A stretch of DNA of 64,000 nucleotides from Xiphophorus maculatus (lineage: Eukaryota > Chordata > Actinopteri > Cyprinodontiformes > Poeciliidae): assembly GCF_002775205.1 (NCBI RefSeq), contig NC_036443.1:30567717-30631716 (forward strand). The letters are read 5' to 3'. The first letter of the stretch is position 1. Each line of letters opens with the position of its first letter. The notes below the pieces were generated by a model that saw nothing but the letters and a program-made list of their open reading frames with translations, did no database searches and was not told where the DNA came from. Both the position numbers and the translations under genes were made by a program. Below are positions 1 to 10,117 of this stretch, piece by piece.

Positions 1-690
1 TCTGGAGGAGGAGAAGGAGGTGGGGGAGTTGGAGAAGGACCTCTTAAACCCCCTTCTTCACCTCCTTCTACTTCACCTCCTCCACCTCCTTCCGGAGGAG
101 TTGGAGAAGGACCTCCTCCACCCCCTTCTTCACCTCCTTCTACTTCACCTCCTCCACCTCCTTCCGGAGGAGTTGGAGAAGGACCTCCTCCACCCCCTTC
201 TTCACCTCCTTCTCCTCCATCTCCACCTCCTGCTTCCTCAACTCCTTCTTCTCTACCACCTCCACCTTCTCCACCTCTTTCTGGAGAAGGAGAAGGACCT
301 CCTCCGCCTCCTCTTTCACCACCTTGTCCACTTCCTTCTCCTCCAACTCCACCTCCTCCACCTCTTTCTGGAGGAGGAGGAGAAGGAGAAGGACCTCCTC
401 CACCCCCATCTCCTCCTTCTCCACCACCTCCTCCTCCATCTCCTCCTTCTCCACCACCTCCACCCCCATCTCCTCCTTCTCCACCACCTCCTCCTCCATC
501 TCCTGCTCCACTTTGTTCTCCACCTCCTCCTCCTTCTCCTCCATCTCCTCCTCCACTTTCTTCTCCTCCATCTCCACCTCCTCCACCTCCTCCTCCACCT
601 CCTCCTCCTTCTCCACCTCCTTCTCCTCCATCTCCTCCTCCACTTTCTTCTCCTCCATCTCCACCTCCTCCTCTTCCTGGCTGTGGATGA
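1..690 (+). repeat. Pro/Ser/Gly-rich minisatellite, possible 3' end of a proline-rich protein gene
   Basis: Pyrimidine-rich tandem repeat. The first part has a clear 72-bp period (24 codons; the CCGGAGGAG block recurs at 92 and 164) and then degenerates into shorter CCTCCTCCA/TCTCCTCCA units. Read in frame from base 1 it is open for 229 codons to TGA at 688-690. It would encode proline-serine blocks broken by GGVGEGP-like segments and ending PGCG, with AATAAA at 690-695. It enters from the left edge, so no start codon is visible. Other plus frames are also nearly stop-free because the strand is poor in A, so openness alone is weak evidence. It could be the tail of an extensin-like or mucin-like protein, or simply a minisatellite. 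Confidence 0.5.
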
Positions 691-1789
691 ATAAAAACTT
701 TTCACTGATATTGTTTCAGACAAACACAACAGACAAAATCCAGGTTTTTGTTCTAATTTGATTGTTGTTAGTTTTTTACTTACTTCACTTCCTGCTGTTT
801 CTTTCATCAACCCAGAAATCACCAGAGTGAGGAGAAAAGCTGAAACCATCTTTGCAAACATGAACAACTTTCTTTACTCTTTAGAAAACACTTTTCAGTT
901 TAAACACACTGACGTTTTCAAAATATGACAATATATTTACTATTTGTTTAATGGTGTCGTTTTTCTTCAGTTTTTTAATCCTTTATTTCAGTTTTATTCG
1001 CAGTCGGATCTGTTTAGCAGTAGCAGTCAGTAAGTCGGGGCTCACCTTGTTCTGATGAGGCATCAAAGCAGCTCCAGCAGTCGCTGCAAACACTTTGGCT
1101 TCATAATGAACACCAACGTTTGTAGCTTTGATTTGAGGATTTGAGTCTCACTCACTGCTGACAGCCTGTAAGTAATAAGAAGCAACGTCTGAGAGTCCGT
1201 CCCACTCTGTCTGTCATCTGGTTATTTTGATTCTCGCCGAGACTCAGATAAAGTTATCGGAACAACAAGAGAACATCACAAGGACATTCTGAATATTTTA
1301 GGAGGACTTAAAATATTTGGTTATATTTAAAAAGAAAACACTGACTCAGAACGAACAATAACATCTATTTCTTCTGTTTGCATCCATCATAAATTGGTTC
1401 TGTTTTGATCCTTCACTAGTAGCCAGGTTTAAATCTGTTTGTCCGGATTGAAGATGAACAAATTGTCAGCTTGTTCGTTTGAACGTATTTTATTCACTAC
1501 AGCGGTTCTGCACATGTTTTTGCAGATGCATTTCATGTTTGCTTTTCAGTTGCAATTCTTTAATTACAGTGTTGTTCTGATAATTATGTCATTCATTTTT
1601 GTAAAGTGTTTAGTTACATGGTGGCCCACATGCTGCCTTCTGGCAAAACGATGCTGGGTTCAAATCTCTCCACTATTTCTGCCTGGAGTTTGCAAGCTTG
1701 CCTTCTGTCTGTACTCTGGTTTCCTCCTTTCAAAAAGACGTTCAGGTTCATTCAGAACGTGTTTTCACACCTGAACATCTTGTAGACTT
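691..1789. other. Unassigned intergenic DNA with a weak SINE-like patch
   Basis: I recognise no gene here. Around 1615-1745 the sequence reads like a decayed teleost tRNA-derived repeat: a 'gtggcccacatgctgcctt' head, a 'gctgggttcaaatct' B-box-like core, then 'gcctggagtttgcaagcttgcc'. The 111-codon ORF over 1439-1774 overlaps that patch and has no recognisable domain. Confidence 0.35.
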
Positions 1790-2510
1790 GGTTTGATTCT
1801 TTTTTTTCTTTCGAAAATTTTTATTGTTACTGTAAGCATTTAAAAATCCATTACATTTTTGCAGTTATACAGAACCTTTCAAAAAATTTCCAAGTTCATC
1901 AGTTTATACTAAAAGAAACTAAGAACAAGAGTATAAAACATAAAATCTCTGTGTGTTAAAAGTTGTGCAGGACCGGTGTGACTCCTTCCAAAGTCCGGAG
2001 CCGTCCCGTCCTTCCAGACAGCACTTGGTGCTCAGAGGGGAAACCTGCCCTGAAGCTCCTTCCCTCCTGCCTCACCCGGAGAGCCAGGCCGCCGCTGCTT
2101 GGACCTCTTTTCGTGGAGCGCCGGCTCCTTCGTCCACGGAGGCGCAGGCGATTCTTCTTGGTGGCTGTGTCCTTGGCGCGCCACCTGCAGCCCTTGATGT
2201 TTTCCTTTTTGCTGCTGCCATCCGGATCACAGCCACGGGGGGCGTCTGCCTGCGCCTGCTCACCAGCAAGTTTCTGGAGGTCCAAATGGTGTCTTTGATG
2301 GTGGCGAGGGTGAGCCACATCTCAGCAAAGTCCTTTTTCTTTATTTTCTGCTGGCTCACCCCGTACAGCACTAGCTGTGGTTCGAGGACCTCCCTTGCTG
2401 GCAAGTGTGGGAATTGCAAGGAGCCGGCTTTCGCCCACAGGTCCACAGCAGCGCTGCAGTCCCACAGCAGGGGCCTCACCGACTCCAGCGCACCACAGAC
2501 TTGATGGACC
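1790..2510 (-). mobile_element. Probable L1/Tx1-type LINE ORF2 C-terminal remnant
   Basis: GC-richer island read on the minus strand. The frame covering 2479-2072 contains PQLVLYGV followed by WLTLATIKDTIWTSRN, which resembles the region after the reverse transcriptase in Tx1/L1-like elements (a hydrophobic stretch, then an I-W-x-x-RN motif), followed by a basic tail. The A-rich minus-strand 3' side near 1800-1860 would fit a retroposed tail. The frame is short and neighbouring minus frames are also open, so this is a 5'-truncated relic at most. Identification is by pattern only. Confidence 0.4.
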
Positions 2511-3106
2511 AGAGACTAGACTTGGTTTGATTGTCGACCAAACAGCAACATTCGTTCCATCTCCAACTGCTGTGCTTCTCTTTCTTTCTGTTTTGAGCAA
2601 CCTGTTCCCCTCCTTGCTTGTGGTGGCGCTGCACCAAGACCCACTGAAGGACACAACACTAAAACCTCTGAAGAAGACATTTAGCGCAATTTCCCTCTTC
2701 ACCAAGTGTAAACAGAAATTAAGTGGTGTGAGATTTTAGCAGTTGGAGAATTTCTCTTTTGTCTTTAGTGAAAGACCACAAACCATTTCTCCTGCTAGTG
2801 CTAAGCTAGCTCGTTTGTTTTGGTGTATTTACCCAGAATGCCCTGCAGTATAGTCTGTCTCAGAGCAGTCTCTCGTCTGCACCAAAGTTCACTTTCGCTA
2901 CCACAATTATGCAATTTGTTTTCATAATGTAATTTTTTCTTTCTCTTTAGTTTTATCACACATTTCTTTAATCTTCTACAAGTTTGCCATATGATATATA
3001 TATGTATATATATATATGATATTGCTAATGTCTTAGCTTGATATTTTTGTCATAAGCTCCTTTAGGTTATTATCCATTATAAGAACTATATATATATATA
3101 TTTTTT
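2511..3106. other. AT-rich intergenic DNA, (TA)n patches
   Basis: No gene recognised. Short TA-rich tracts lie at about 2993-3017 and 3088-3101. The second abuts the SINE at 3107 and forms part of its target duplication. Confidence 0.4.
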
Positions 3107-3299
3107 ACCCCTTCAGGGTCTTTTGTGGGCTCTAGTGTCCCTTATATGACAGTAGACTGACAGGAAAGAGAGAAGGAGACGGGGGAAGACATGCGGCAAA
3201 TGTCGTCGGGTCCGGGAGTCGAACCCGCGACAGCCGCGTTGAGGACTCAAGGCCTCCAAATACGGGTCGTGCTAACCTCTACGCCACCACGGCACGGCC
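3107..3299 (-). mobile_element. tRNA-derived SINE
   Basis: Read on the minus strand it starts with a tRNA-like head (GTGGTGGCGTAGAGGTTAGC, an A-box-like region) and a B box (GGTTCGACTCC), followed by a body ending in CACAAAAGACCCTGAAGGGG. An AGAACTATAT...TTTTTTA sequence flanks both sides (about 3082-3107 and 3299-3315), consistent with a target-site duplication. The same family recurs at 8941-9125. Confidence 0.8.
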
Positions 3300-3871
3300 A
3301 GAACTATATTTTTTAACTAAATTTCTTGAGCAGAGCTTGATGTTTGATAACAATCAAAAACAAGGATTCAAATTTTAACAAAGTGGTTTCAGGATTCTAT
3401 TTTGATTTTCCAGGACTTGAATAATCTTTTTAGTATGACTTTGGGATTAAATTTACCTGTCATATAATTCGTTTTCCTGATCTGTACAACCGCAATGTGA
3501 CTTTCAGTGAGTATTGCACGACGTAACATGCATTCTATTCACTTCTGTATATGTAATAATCTTGAATTAAAAGTTCTCCATTGTGAGATTTATCATCAAG
3601 GTGGGTTTCTGATATCCCTAGAATGTTATTTGCTGATGACAGTATTTCCCGTACATCTGCGAACTTCTTTCTTAAACTACGAATGTTAACCCATTTTATC
3701 TTAAGTCCCCTTGTTTTGCTATTTTACAAGACATGAAATGAAAAAGATTGTAAAACTCTGTAGATTTATCCAGCACATGCCCATGTCTATTCAATCAGAA
3801 TGGAAAAAAATGCTCCCCTGTTTTAACATAAACAAATTTTAAATATTCCTTTATTAAACTAATGAAAATCC
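3300..3871. other. Unassigned AT-rich DNA
   Basis: No gene, RNA or repeat recognised. The 60-codon ORF at 3507-3689 has no identifiable feature. Confidence 0.35.
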
Positions 3872-4869
3872 GGTGACACTTTACTTGATGGGGTATGCAT
3901 AATACTGACATGACACTGTCATAAATATGACATGACACAAATTATGACCATGAAGGAGTCTTTATGAATGTCTATGACTGTTGTCATGAAGTGTTATTCG
4001 GTAAATAATGACACTTTTAATGAAAGGTTGCGCTAAATGTTGCATTGAAAGTCCAATAAAAGTTAAAGTGTCATTATTTACAAAACAATACAAAGTCGGC
4101 GCTTTTAATGGACTTTTAATGCAACTTTGCATCAAAATTGATATTTACAGAATTCATAAAGACTCCTTCATGTTCACGGCAGTGTAATGTCATGTTTATG
4201 ACGGCGTTATGTCATGTTTATGACGGCGTCATGTCATGTTTATGGTGGCGTCATGTTTATGATGGCGTCATGTCTTGTTTATGACGGCGTCATGTCATGT
4301 TGATGACGGCGTCATGTCTTGTTTATGATGGCGTCATGTCATGTTGATGACGGCGTCATGTCTTGTTTATGATGGCGTCATGTCATGTTTATGACGGTGT
4401 CATGTTTATGACGGCGTAATGTCATGTTTATGACGGCGTAATGTCATGTTTATGACGGCGTAATGTCATGTTTATGACGGCGTCATGTCATGTTTATGAC
4501 GGCGTCATGTCATGTCATGTTTATGACGGTGTTATGTCATGTTTATGACGGCGTCATGTCATGTCATGTTTATGACGGCGTAATGTCATGTTTATGACGG
4601 CGTCATGTTTATGACGGCGTAATGTCATGTTTATGATGGTGTCATGTCATGTTTATGACAGCGTCATGTCATGTTTATGACGGCGTCATGTTTATGACGG
4701 TGTAATGTCTTGTTTATGACGGCGTAATGTCATGTTTATGACGGCGTAATGTTTATGATGGTGTCATGTCATGTTTATGACGGCGTAATGTCATGTTTAT
4801 GACGGTGTTATGTCATGTTGATGACGGCGTCATGTCAGTCTTATGCACATCCTGTCAAATGATGTTACC
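3872..4869. mobile_element. Foldback/MITE-like element with imperfect terminal inverted repeats
   Basis: The left end (GGTGACACTTTACTTGATGG, then TATGCATAATACTGACATGAC) and the reverse complement of the right end (GGTAACATCATTTGACAGGA, then TGTGCATAAGACTGACATGAC) match imperfectly. Inner segments also pair: CATGAAGGAGTCTTTATGAA near 3950 against TTCATAAAGACTCCTTCATG near 4152. No transposase is present. The right inner arm has expanded into a minisatellite. Confidence 0.65.
4178..4838 (+). repeat. Minisatellite, about 22-bp units (gtcatgtttatgacggcgta)
   Basis: About thirty tandem units built on ATGTCATGTTTATGACGGCG with a variable TCA/TAA/TTA junction and occasional half units. Each unit contains a short inverted repeat (GTCAT...ATGAC), so single strands could fold. 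It appears to be expansion of a subterminal motif of the foldback element, since similar TGACATGACAC motifs occur singly near 3905. Confidence 0.9.
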
Positions 4870-6098
4870 AAAGTTTTACCAAAAATCCTTTAAGGAATTT
4901 TATTATATCCTACTCAACTGCCAGACGTTATAATATTGTGGTAAATTCAAATAATGAGAAGTTTTTCCACAACATGCTTATGATGAAGTTGCAGAAATTA
5001 AAAACACAAAAATGTGCATTACTTAACAAAACATGTCCTCTGCTTGCTGTCTGTTTTATTTGGTTCTTAGTTCATGACATTCTGCAGGAGTTCATCTTAT
5101 CTCTTACGCTAGTAACCTTAATTATGACTAAAGCTGGTAAATATATAACAAGGATAATTATCAGCCAGCAGCTTTAACTCCAAGGTCTTCGAAACAATAA
5201 TATAGAACAGGATGAAAAATTTTGTCTTAATCTGTAGCAACAAGTTTGATTTAAAATTTATCAACACTAAAGATATTTTTACTTCTACGTTTTCCATGAA
5301 ATAGGTTTTGATATTTAAAAATGGGATTAGTTCCATAATTTCTGTTTATGGTGCCTTAAACTTTCACCTAATTTAAAAAAGTTATTTTACATGACAATGG
5401 GTTTCTCAAATCTTTGAATAAGAATCATAATGATTAAATTTGAGTGTTTCTTGTGTCAGAACAGATGAAGCTTTCATCTCCCTATCTGTGAAGTTGGTGA
5501 AATATAATTGCAATTATATTTAATCAATATAATATTGATGATGATTATATGGTTGATATATCTAGTCATTATGCAGAACGTACACATGAAACTTCTGAAT
5601 TATATCAGGGACGCTGTTTTTAATCTGGAGCCACCCTCAATGAAATGGAGAATACTAGGCGAAGAAACGCAACGCCACGTAGAACTGGAGGCAGATTCAG
5701 CACCGAAAACCCTGATGGATTGTGGTCTAGTCAAGGCCAGACCAAAAACCGATTTGCTCCTTATCAAGGAGAAAGAGGAGTTCCAAGGTTTCAGTGATGC
5801 ACTGACTCTCTGTGACGTTTTGATGAAAAATAATCTAAGAAACTGTAGATTTAAACATCTATAGTTTCTCATCACATTACCAACTTCAGAATCAGAGAGA
5901 AATTAGTATTTTTACCTATATGATGACCCTGTATTCACTTCCATTGGTTTTAGTAAATGCGTTCATGTCTAATGCTGACATTTCCCCTCCAACTACCGTA
6001 AAAAAAATAAATAGACAAAAATGTACTCTAGTAAAAGTATTAAGATTTTACTTGAGTAATATAGTAAGTTCTCTTAGTTGTTGAAGAACTGAAATACT
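4870..6098. other. Unassigned flank with one orphan ORF
   Basis: Mostly AT-rich with no recognised gene. A 118-codon ORF at 5508-5864 (plus) has a hydrophobic start and then a polar second half (LEPPSMKWRILGEETQRHVE) that I cannot assign. Base composition rises in GC over 5610-5800, so this could be an old exon or repeat relic. Similarity to the lectin array begins at about 6099. Confidence 0.35.
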
Positions 6099-6496
6099 GG
6101 CTGACATGTCCCACTATTGGGAGCAATTTAGTTAGGATAGTCAAAGGATTGAGAAAGATACAGATATTTGTGTTAAGTACAAACTTGTGAAAAAACCCAG
6201 AGTGATGCATATGGAGATATGGCCAAACATAGAGTGTATGAAATGTTGAGAACAATCCAAAGAAGCATTCTAAAAATCTGAGCTCATTTGAATGAGAGTG
6301 TGATGCTTTAGGAACTTTTTAAAGTTTGGAGGTCGGATGAAGCATTTTTCCATTTTTGTAAATAAGCCCCACAAACCTCAGCCAACCATGACCACATTAA
6401 ATATGGACGGTAAGACTAATGGCGTGAAAGTATATGCAACGTTTGGCAAAAATAAAAAAATGCTAGTTTTTGTGTGTAAACAAAAAAACGTCCTAA
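6099..6496 (-). repeat. Outer edge of left lectin arm (A-B intergenic sequence)
   Basis: From the 'gctgacatgtcccactattg' motif onward the sequence matches the A-to-B intergenic segment of other units (for example 17729-18115), with small differences. This marks the left breakpoint of the tandem array. The matching stretch is interrupted at 6497 by a LINE and resumes at 8811. Confidence 0.8.
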
Positions 6497-6498
6497 CC

Positions 6499-7278
6499 GG
6501 ATCGCCACAGGCTTGGGTGCTCAGCCCACTTCTCTACACCCTCTACACTCATGACTGTGTCTCCAACCACCTCAGCAACAAGATCATAAAGTTTGTAGAT
6601 GACACGACTGTTGTTGGTCTCATCTCAGGCGGGAAGGGGGAGCTGGAGTTCAGGGATGAGGTGAAGCGGCTGTCAGAGTGGTGCAAAGTCAATAACCTGC
6701 TCCTCAACACCTCCAAAACAAAGGAGCTGGTGATCGACTTCAGGAAGAACAAAACGGACATCCAGCCTCTCACCATCAGTGGGACCTGTGTGGAGAGGGT
6801 CCCAGTGTTCAGGTTTCTGGGCATGGAGTTGGAGGACAAGCTAACCTGGAGCACCAACACCAAGGAGCTGTTGAAGAAGGCACAGCAGAGACTGTACTTT
6901 CTGAGAATACTCAAGAAGAACCGTCTCCCCTCAGACCTGCTGCAGGCCTTCTATCACTGCTCCATAGAGAGTGTGCTCACGTACGGTCTGTGTGTCTGGT
7001 ACGGCAGCAGCACATCAGCGGACAAGAAGGCGCTCCAGAGGGTTGTTAGGGCAGCAGAGAGAACCATAGGCTGCCCCCTCCCCACTATGGAACAGATTTA
7101 CACTTCCAGGCTCCACAAGAAAGTTTTGGACATTTTAAATGACTCTTCACACCCTGGCCATGGTCTCTTCCAGCTGCTGCCATCAGGCAAGAGATACAGA
7201 GCAATAAAAACCAGGACAAATCGCCTAAAAAACAGTTTTTACCCGATGGCAATCATGGCACTAAATTCAAAGGCATAA
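6499..7278 (+). pseudogene. LINE reverse transcriptase, C-terminal part
   Basis: About 260 codons open to TAA at 7276-7278. It contains an RT motif B-like GSPQAWVLSPLL (the usual G after Q is A), the catalytic FVDDT motif, then the thumb and C-terminal region seen in fish Rex1/CR1-type elements (LSEWCKVNNLLLNTSKTKE, FRFLGMELEDKLTWS, LPSGKRYRAIKTRTNRLKNS). The reading frame fortuitously continues upstream into array DNA to an ATG at 6337, so the first 54 codons of that longer ORF are not LINE. Endonuclease and N-terminal RT are missing, so it is inactive. Confidence 0.85.
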
Positions 7279-7382
7279 GAACTTCTGCTCTTGACACCAC
7301 TTTGTTAAAAATGTCAATTCTGTTGCGACACCTCCAGGCGCTGCAACCATCTTCTGATGTCTATTTATTTCTCATTTTGTAC

Positions 7383-8680
7383 CAGAGGTGTGACCAAGTC
7401 ACTGTGTTGCAAGTCTCAAGTAAGTCTCAAGTCTTTGTCCTCAAGTCCGAGTCCAGTCTCAAGTAAAGACAGGCAAAAGTCGAGTCAAGTCTCAAGTCAG
7501 GAACCTTTAATTTCAAGTCATTTCGAGTCGTTTTTATTTTATTTTATTTTTATAATTTGCAATTATACATAAAATTCAAATAATAGACAATTTGTTCGTT
7601 TTAAAATATGTATTTATCTCAAATGATAGAACATGTGTAGCTGAACACAAAGTATAAAAAACATTTTTAAATTGGACCACTTTATTGCCCAGTTCTGTTA
7701 AACTTGATATTCAATAAAAAAAGACGAAAATGCTGACATTTCCACAGCACAATACAAAGAACCATAACAGCAGTTTTTTCCTCTTTTCTCTGACCTGTCA
7801 AAACAATATATTGTCAATATAATTTCCCAACGTAGATGTCTTCAAATACACCAACCATCCTTAGATGATACTAGACCCGGCTCATCATCATGATGGGACA
7901 GAGAGACTCTGTTCCCTGTGTTCAGGTCCAGAATCTGCTTTCTGTTCCGGAGCCCCGCTCACTATCCACCGGCTTCCTGAGCTAAAACGGTGCACATTAT
8001 TTGTGGAGGCATTTGAAGGACCGGATTTATGGTAAATAATCACCAATTTAACCCGGAGTACACATGCTAACACGAAGTTAGCTAAAGTCAACTATCTTAC
8101 AGCAAAAGAAAAGCGCCACCTACCGATCTTTGTGAAGCTTCAAATGCCGGACAAAGTTGGACGTCGTGGCATCTCCATCCGATATTCTCTTCTTGCATGT
8201 TTTACAAGTTGCAGTTCGTTTTTTAGTCGAAAGTTCATAACCTACGTAGCCAAAAGAAATTACTCGCGGAAGCATATTCGAGCGGTTATTTCGTATTTCG
8301 TTCCCTGAGCTCTGTAGCTTTGCCGCGTTTTTTTAAACGTCCAAATCCTGTTAATTTGATTGGTTGTGCTGCAGCTACGTACACATACATACATAAGGAG
8401 AGAGGAAAACCATAGTGACGGTCTGCGCATATTGATACGGAATGAGTGACATTAATTAATGACGCCACTTTATAAATAATGTGTTTTAAATTTTAAGACT
8501 TTGAGTAAAAAATATCAAGTCTTCAAGTATACAGCTTCAAGTCGAGTCAAGTCCCAAGTCAATGGCATGAAAGTCAAGTCCGAGTCTTTCAGCATTTTTT
8601 CAAGTCAAGTCTCAAGTCGTGATTTTAACGACTCGAGTCTGACTCGAGTCCAAGTCATGTGACTCGAGTCCCCACCTCTG
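7383..8680. mobile_element. Non-autonomous hAT-like DNA transposon
   Basis: Terminal inverted repeats start CAGAGGTG and end CACCTCTG, with exact 8-bp target duplications TTTTGTAC at 7375-7382 and 8681-8688, the length hAT elements make. Both subterminal regions are full of short AAGTC/GACTCGAGTC repeats (7395-7530 and 8500-8670), likely transposase-binding motifs. No transposase-like ORF is visible in the 1.3 kb. It is nested in the 3' UTR of the LINE. Confidence 0.9.
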
Positions 8681-8940
8681 TTTTGTACTATTTATTTCTT
8701 TATCTTTGTATATTATGTATATACACATAACCTGCATCTTAACTCAAGTCTAGCAAATCTCAATCTGTAATCTGTTGATGACAATGACAAATAAATCTTA
8801 TCTTATCTTATCCTAAATGTGTCACTTCTGGTTGGCGGCCATCTTGATATGATCCAGATGACAGCAGGCAGCGTTCTCACAGACATTCAACAAACTTCCT
8901 CCACATGTTCCTTCCTGTTCAGACTGGAAACAGTTTTTTT

Positions 8941-9125
8941 TAAAGGTTTTATTGGCTCTAGTGACCTTTATTTGAAAGTAGTTCGACAGGAAACTTTGTA
9001 ATGAGAAAGAGGGAAGGCATGCGGCAAATATCACCAGGCCGGGAATCGAACCTGCGACCACCGTCACGAGGACTAAGGCCTCAATGCGCGGGTTGTGCTT
9101 CGCCCCTGCGCCACCACAGCAAACC
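8941..9125 (-). mobile_element. tRNA-derived SINE in the L1 unit
   Basis: Same family as 3107-3299: minus-strand head GTGGTGGCGCAGGGGCGAAG and B box GGTTCGATTCC. It is flanked by the duplication CTGGAAACAGTTTTT (8924-8938 and 9126-9140). All other array units have this target sequence once and uninterrupted, so the insertion came after the unit duplications or at least never spread. Confidence 0.85.
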
Positions 9126-9621
9126 CTGGAAACAGTTTTTAAATTGTTTAAAATTGTTTAAATTATCTGGAAGGAGTTTGTCAAAGTTTTCGTCCCCATC
9201 AGGCTGTTTGTAGCGAACAAAGCAAAACAAACTGAGCAAAATGTAAATGCAAGTCAGGTTTATTGAGGAAAGTTGAAATAGAAGCAAAAAAGATGAAGAT
9301 TGGAGAAGAAAAACAAATAAAATGCTAAGTAAACATAAAAAGAAACTGAAGACAGATGAAGCTGCACATCAGTGGATCACAACGTCTGTAGATGTTACTG
9401 ATTATGATGCATTTCATCCTCAGCACAGCAGATCTGATCGTCGCTTCATTCAGTTGCAAATGGAACTGAAAACATGGAAATATTAACAATATCGTTTCAG
9501 CAGAATGCATTTTAGACATCAGAAAGTGAAATATCACCAGTTCTAAAGCTGCAACAAGGCCTCTGGAGAGTCAAGGCTGGTTTTCTGTCTTTGGTGTAAA
9601 CATTAAATATATTCTTTCTAA

Positions 9622-9712
9622 GTAAATGCAGAAAGACCCAGGCTAGGATTCAAACCCAGGACCTTGTTGCTGCAAGGCATTAGTGCTACTGACTGTGTTA
9701 CTGAGCTGGACT
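9622..9712 (-). repeat. tRNA-like SINE relic, L1 unit
   Basis: In lectin orientation it reads CAGTAGCACTAATGCCTTGC, then GGTCCTGGGTTTGAATCCTA: A-box-like and B-box-like motifs of a tRNA-derived repeat, carried in every A-downstream segment. Confidence 0.6.
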
Positions 9713-10117
9713 GGAACATTAAAGCGGATGAGGGAAAAGTTTTAACCAGACTACAGAGTTTGGACAAAACCTGCTCCACAGGATCGCCATGGCAACCAAA
9801 CTCCGAGTCTTGATATTTTATTATGGGATGCTTACGTTTTTTATTTAAAAAAGAAACAATGTACAAAATATGACTGACAATAAAAAAATGGAACCTTGCA
9901 AATATGGATGAATTTAGAATCTTTAAAAAAATATTTCAGTTAATTAATTTCCTAATTGAAAAGCTGGATTTGTTAATCAGGTTAAAAACGTGGTAAAGCT
10001 GCTACTGATGGTGTATTTTTAAGAAAAAGGAAGGCAATTTAAATCAGCTGAATAAAACAAATGTGACATTAATGCTTTTCAATGTTGTTCTTGAATTTTA
10101 TAAAGATTTTAATGAAG

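Larger units (their letters stand above)
6497..8810 (+). mobile_element. 5'-truncated non-LTR retrotransposon (CR1/L2/Rex1-like), interrupted by a hAT element
   Basis: Inserted into array sequence: TCCTAA lies on both sides (6491-6496 and 8811-8816), and uninterrupted units read straight through 'catcctaaatgtgtc'. The insert begins inside the reverse transcriptase. After the coding part come a 3' UTR and a tail with AATAAATCTTATCTTATCTT at about 8790. Without the nested DNA transposon at 7383-8680 the LINE is about 1.0 kb. Confidence 0.85.
8811..10117 (-). other. Downstream region of lectin L1 (array unit)
   Basis: Collinear with 18115-19290 and the other A-downstream segments, except for the SINE insertion at 8941-9125 and a shortened A/T-rich stretch near 9850-9900. 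It contains TTTATT (AATAAA on the minus strand) near 9260, a possible distal polyadenylation signal. No gene recognised. Confidence 0.5.

Noticed and set aside
140..867. Minus-strand Glu-rich and Arg/Trp-rich ORFs over the first 870 bases
   Set aside because: Antisense translations of the pyrimidine-rich repeat.
3107..3299. Functional tRNA gene (B box visible)
   Set aside because: No complete cloverleaf is apparent and the flanking body plus target duplication fit a SINE.
4178..4838. CRISPR-like array
   Set aside because: No unique spacers between units; eukaryotic minisatellite inside a foldback element.
6337..6498. N-terminal part of the 313-codon LINE ORF
   Set aside because: These codons are array DNA that happens to be in frame; the LINE begins at 6497.
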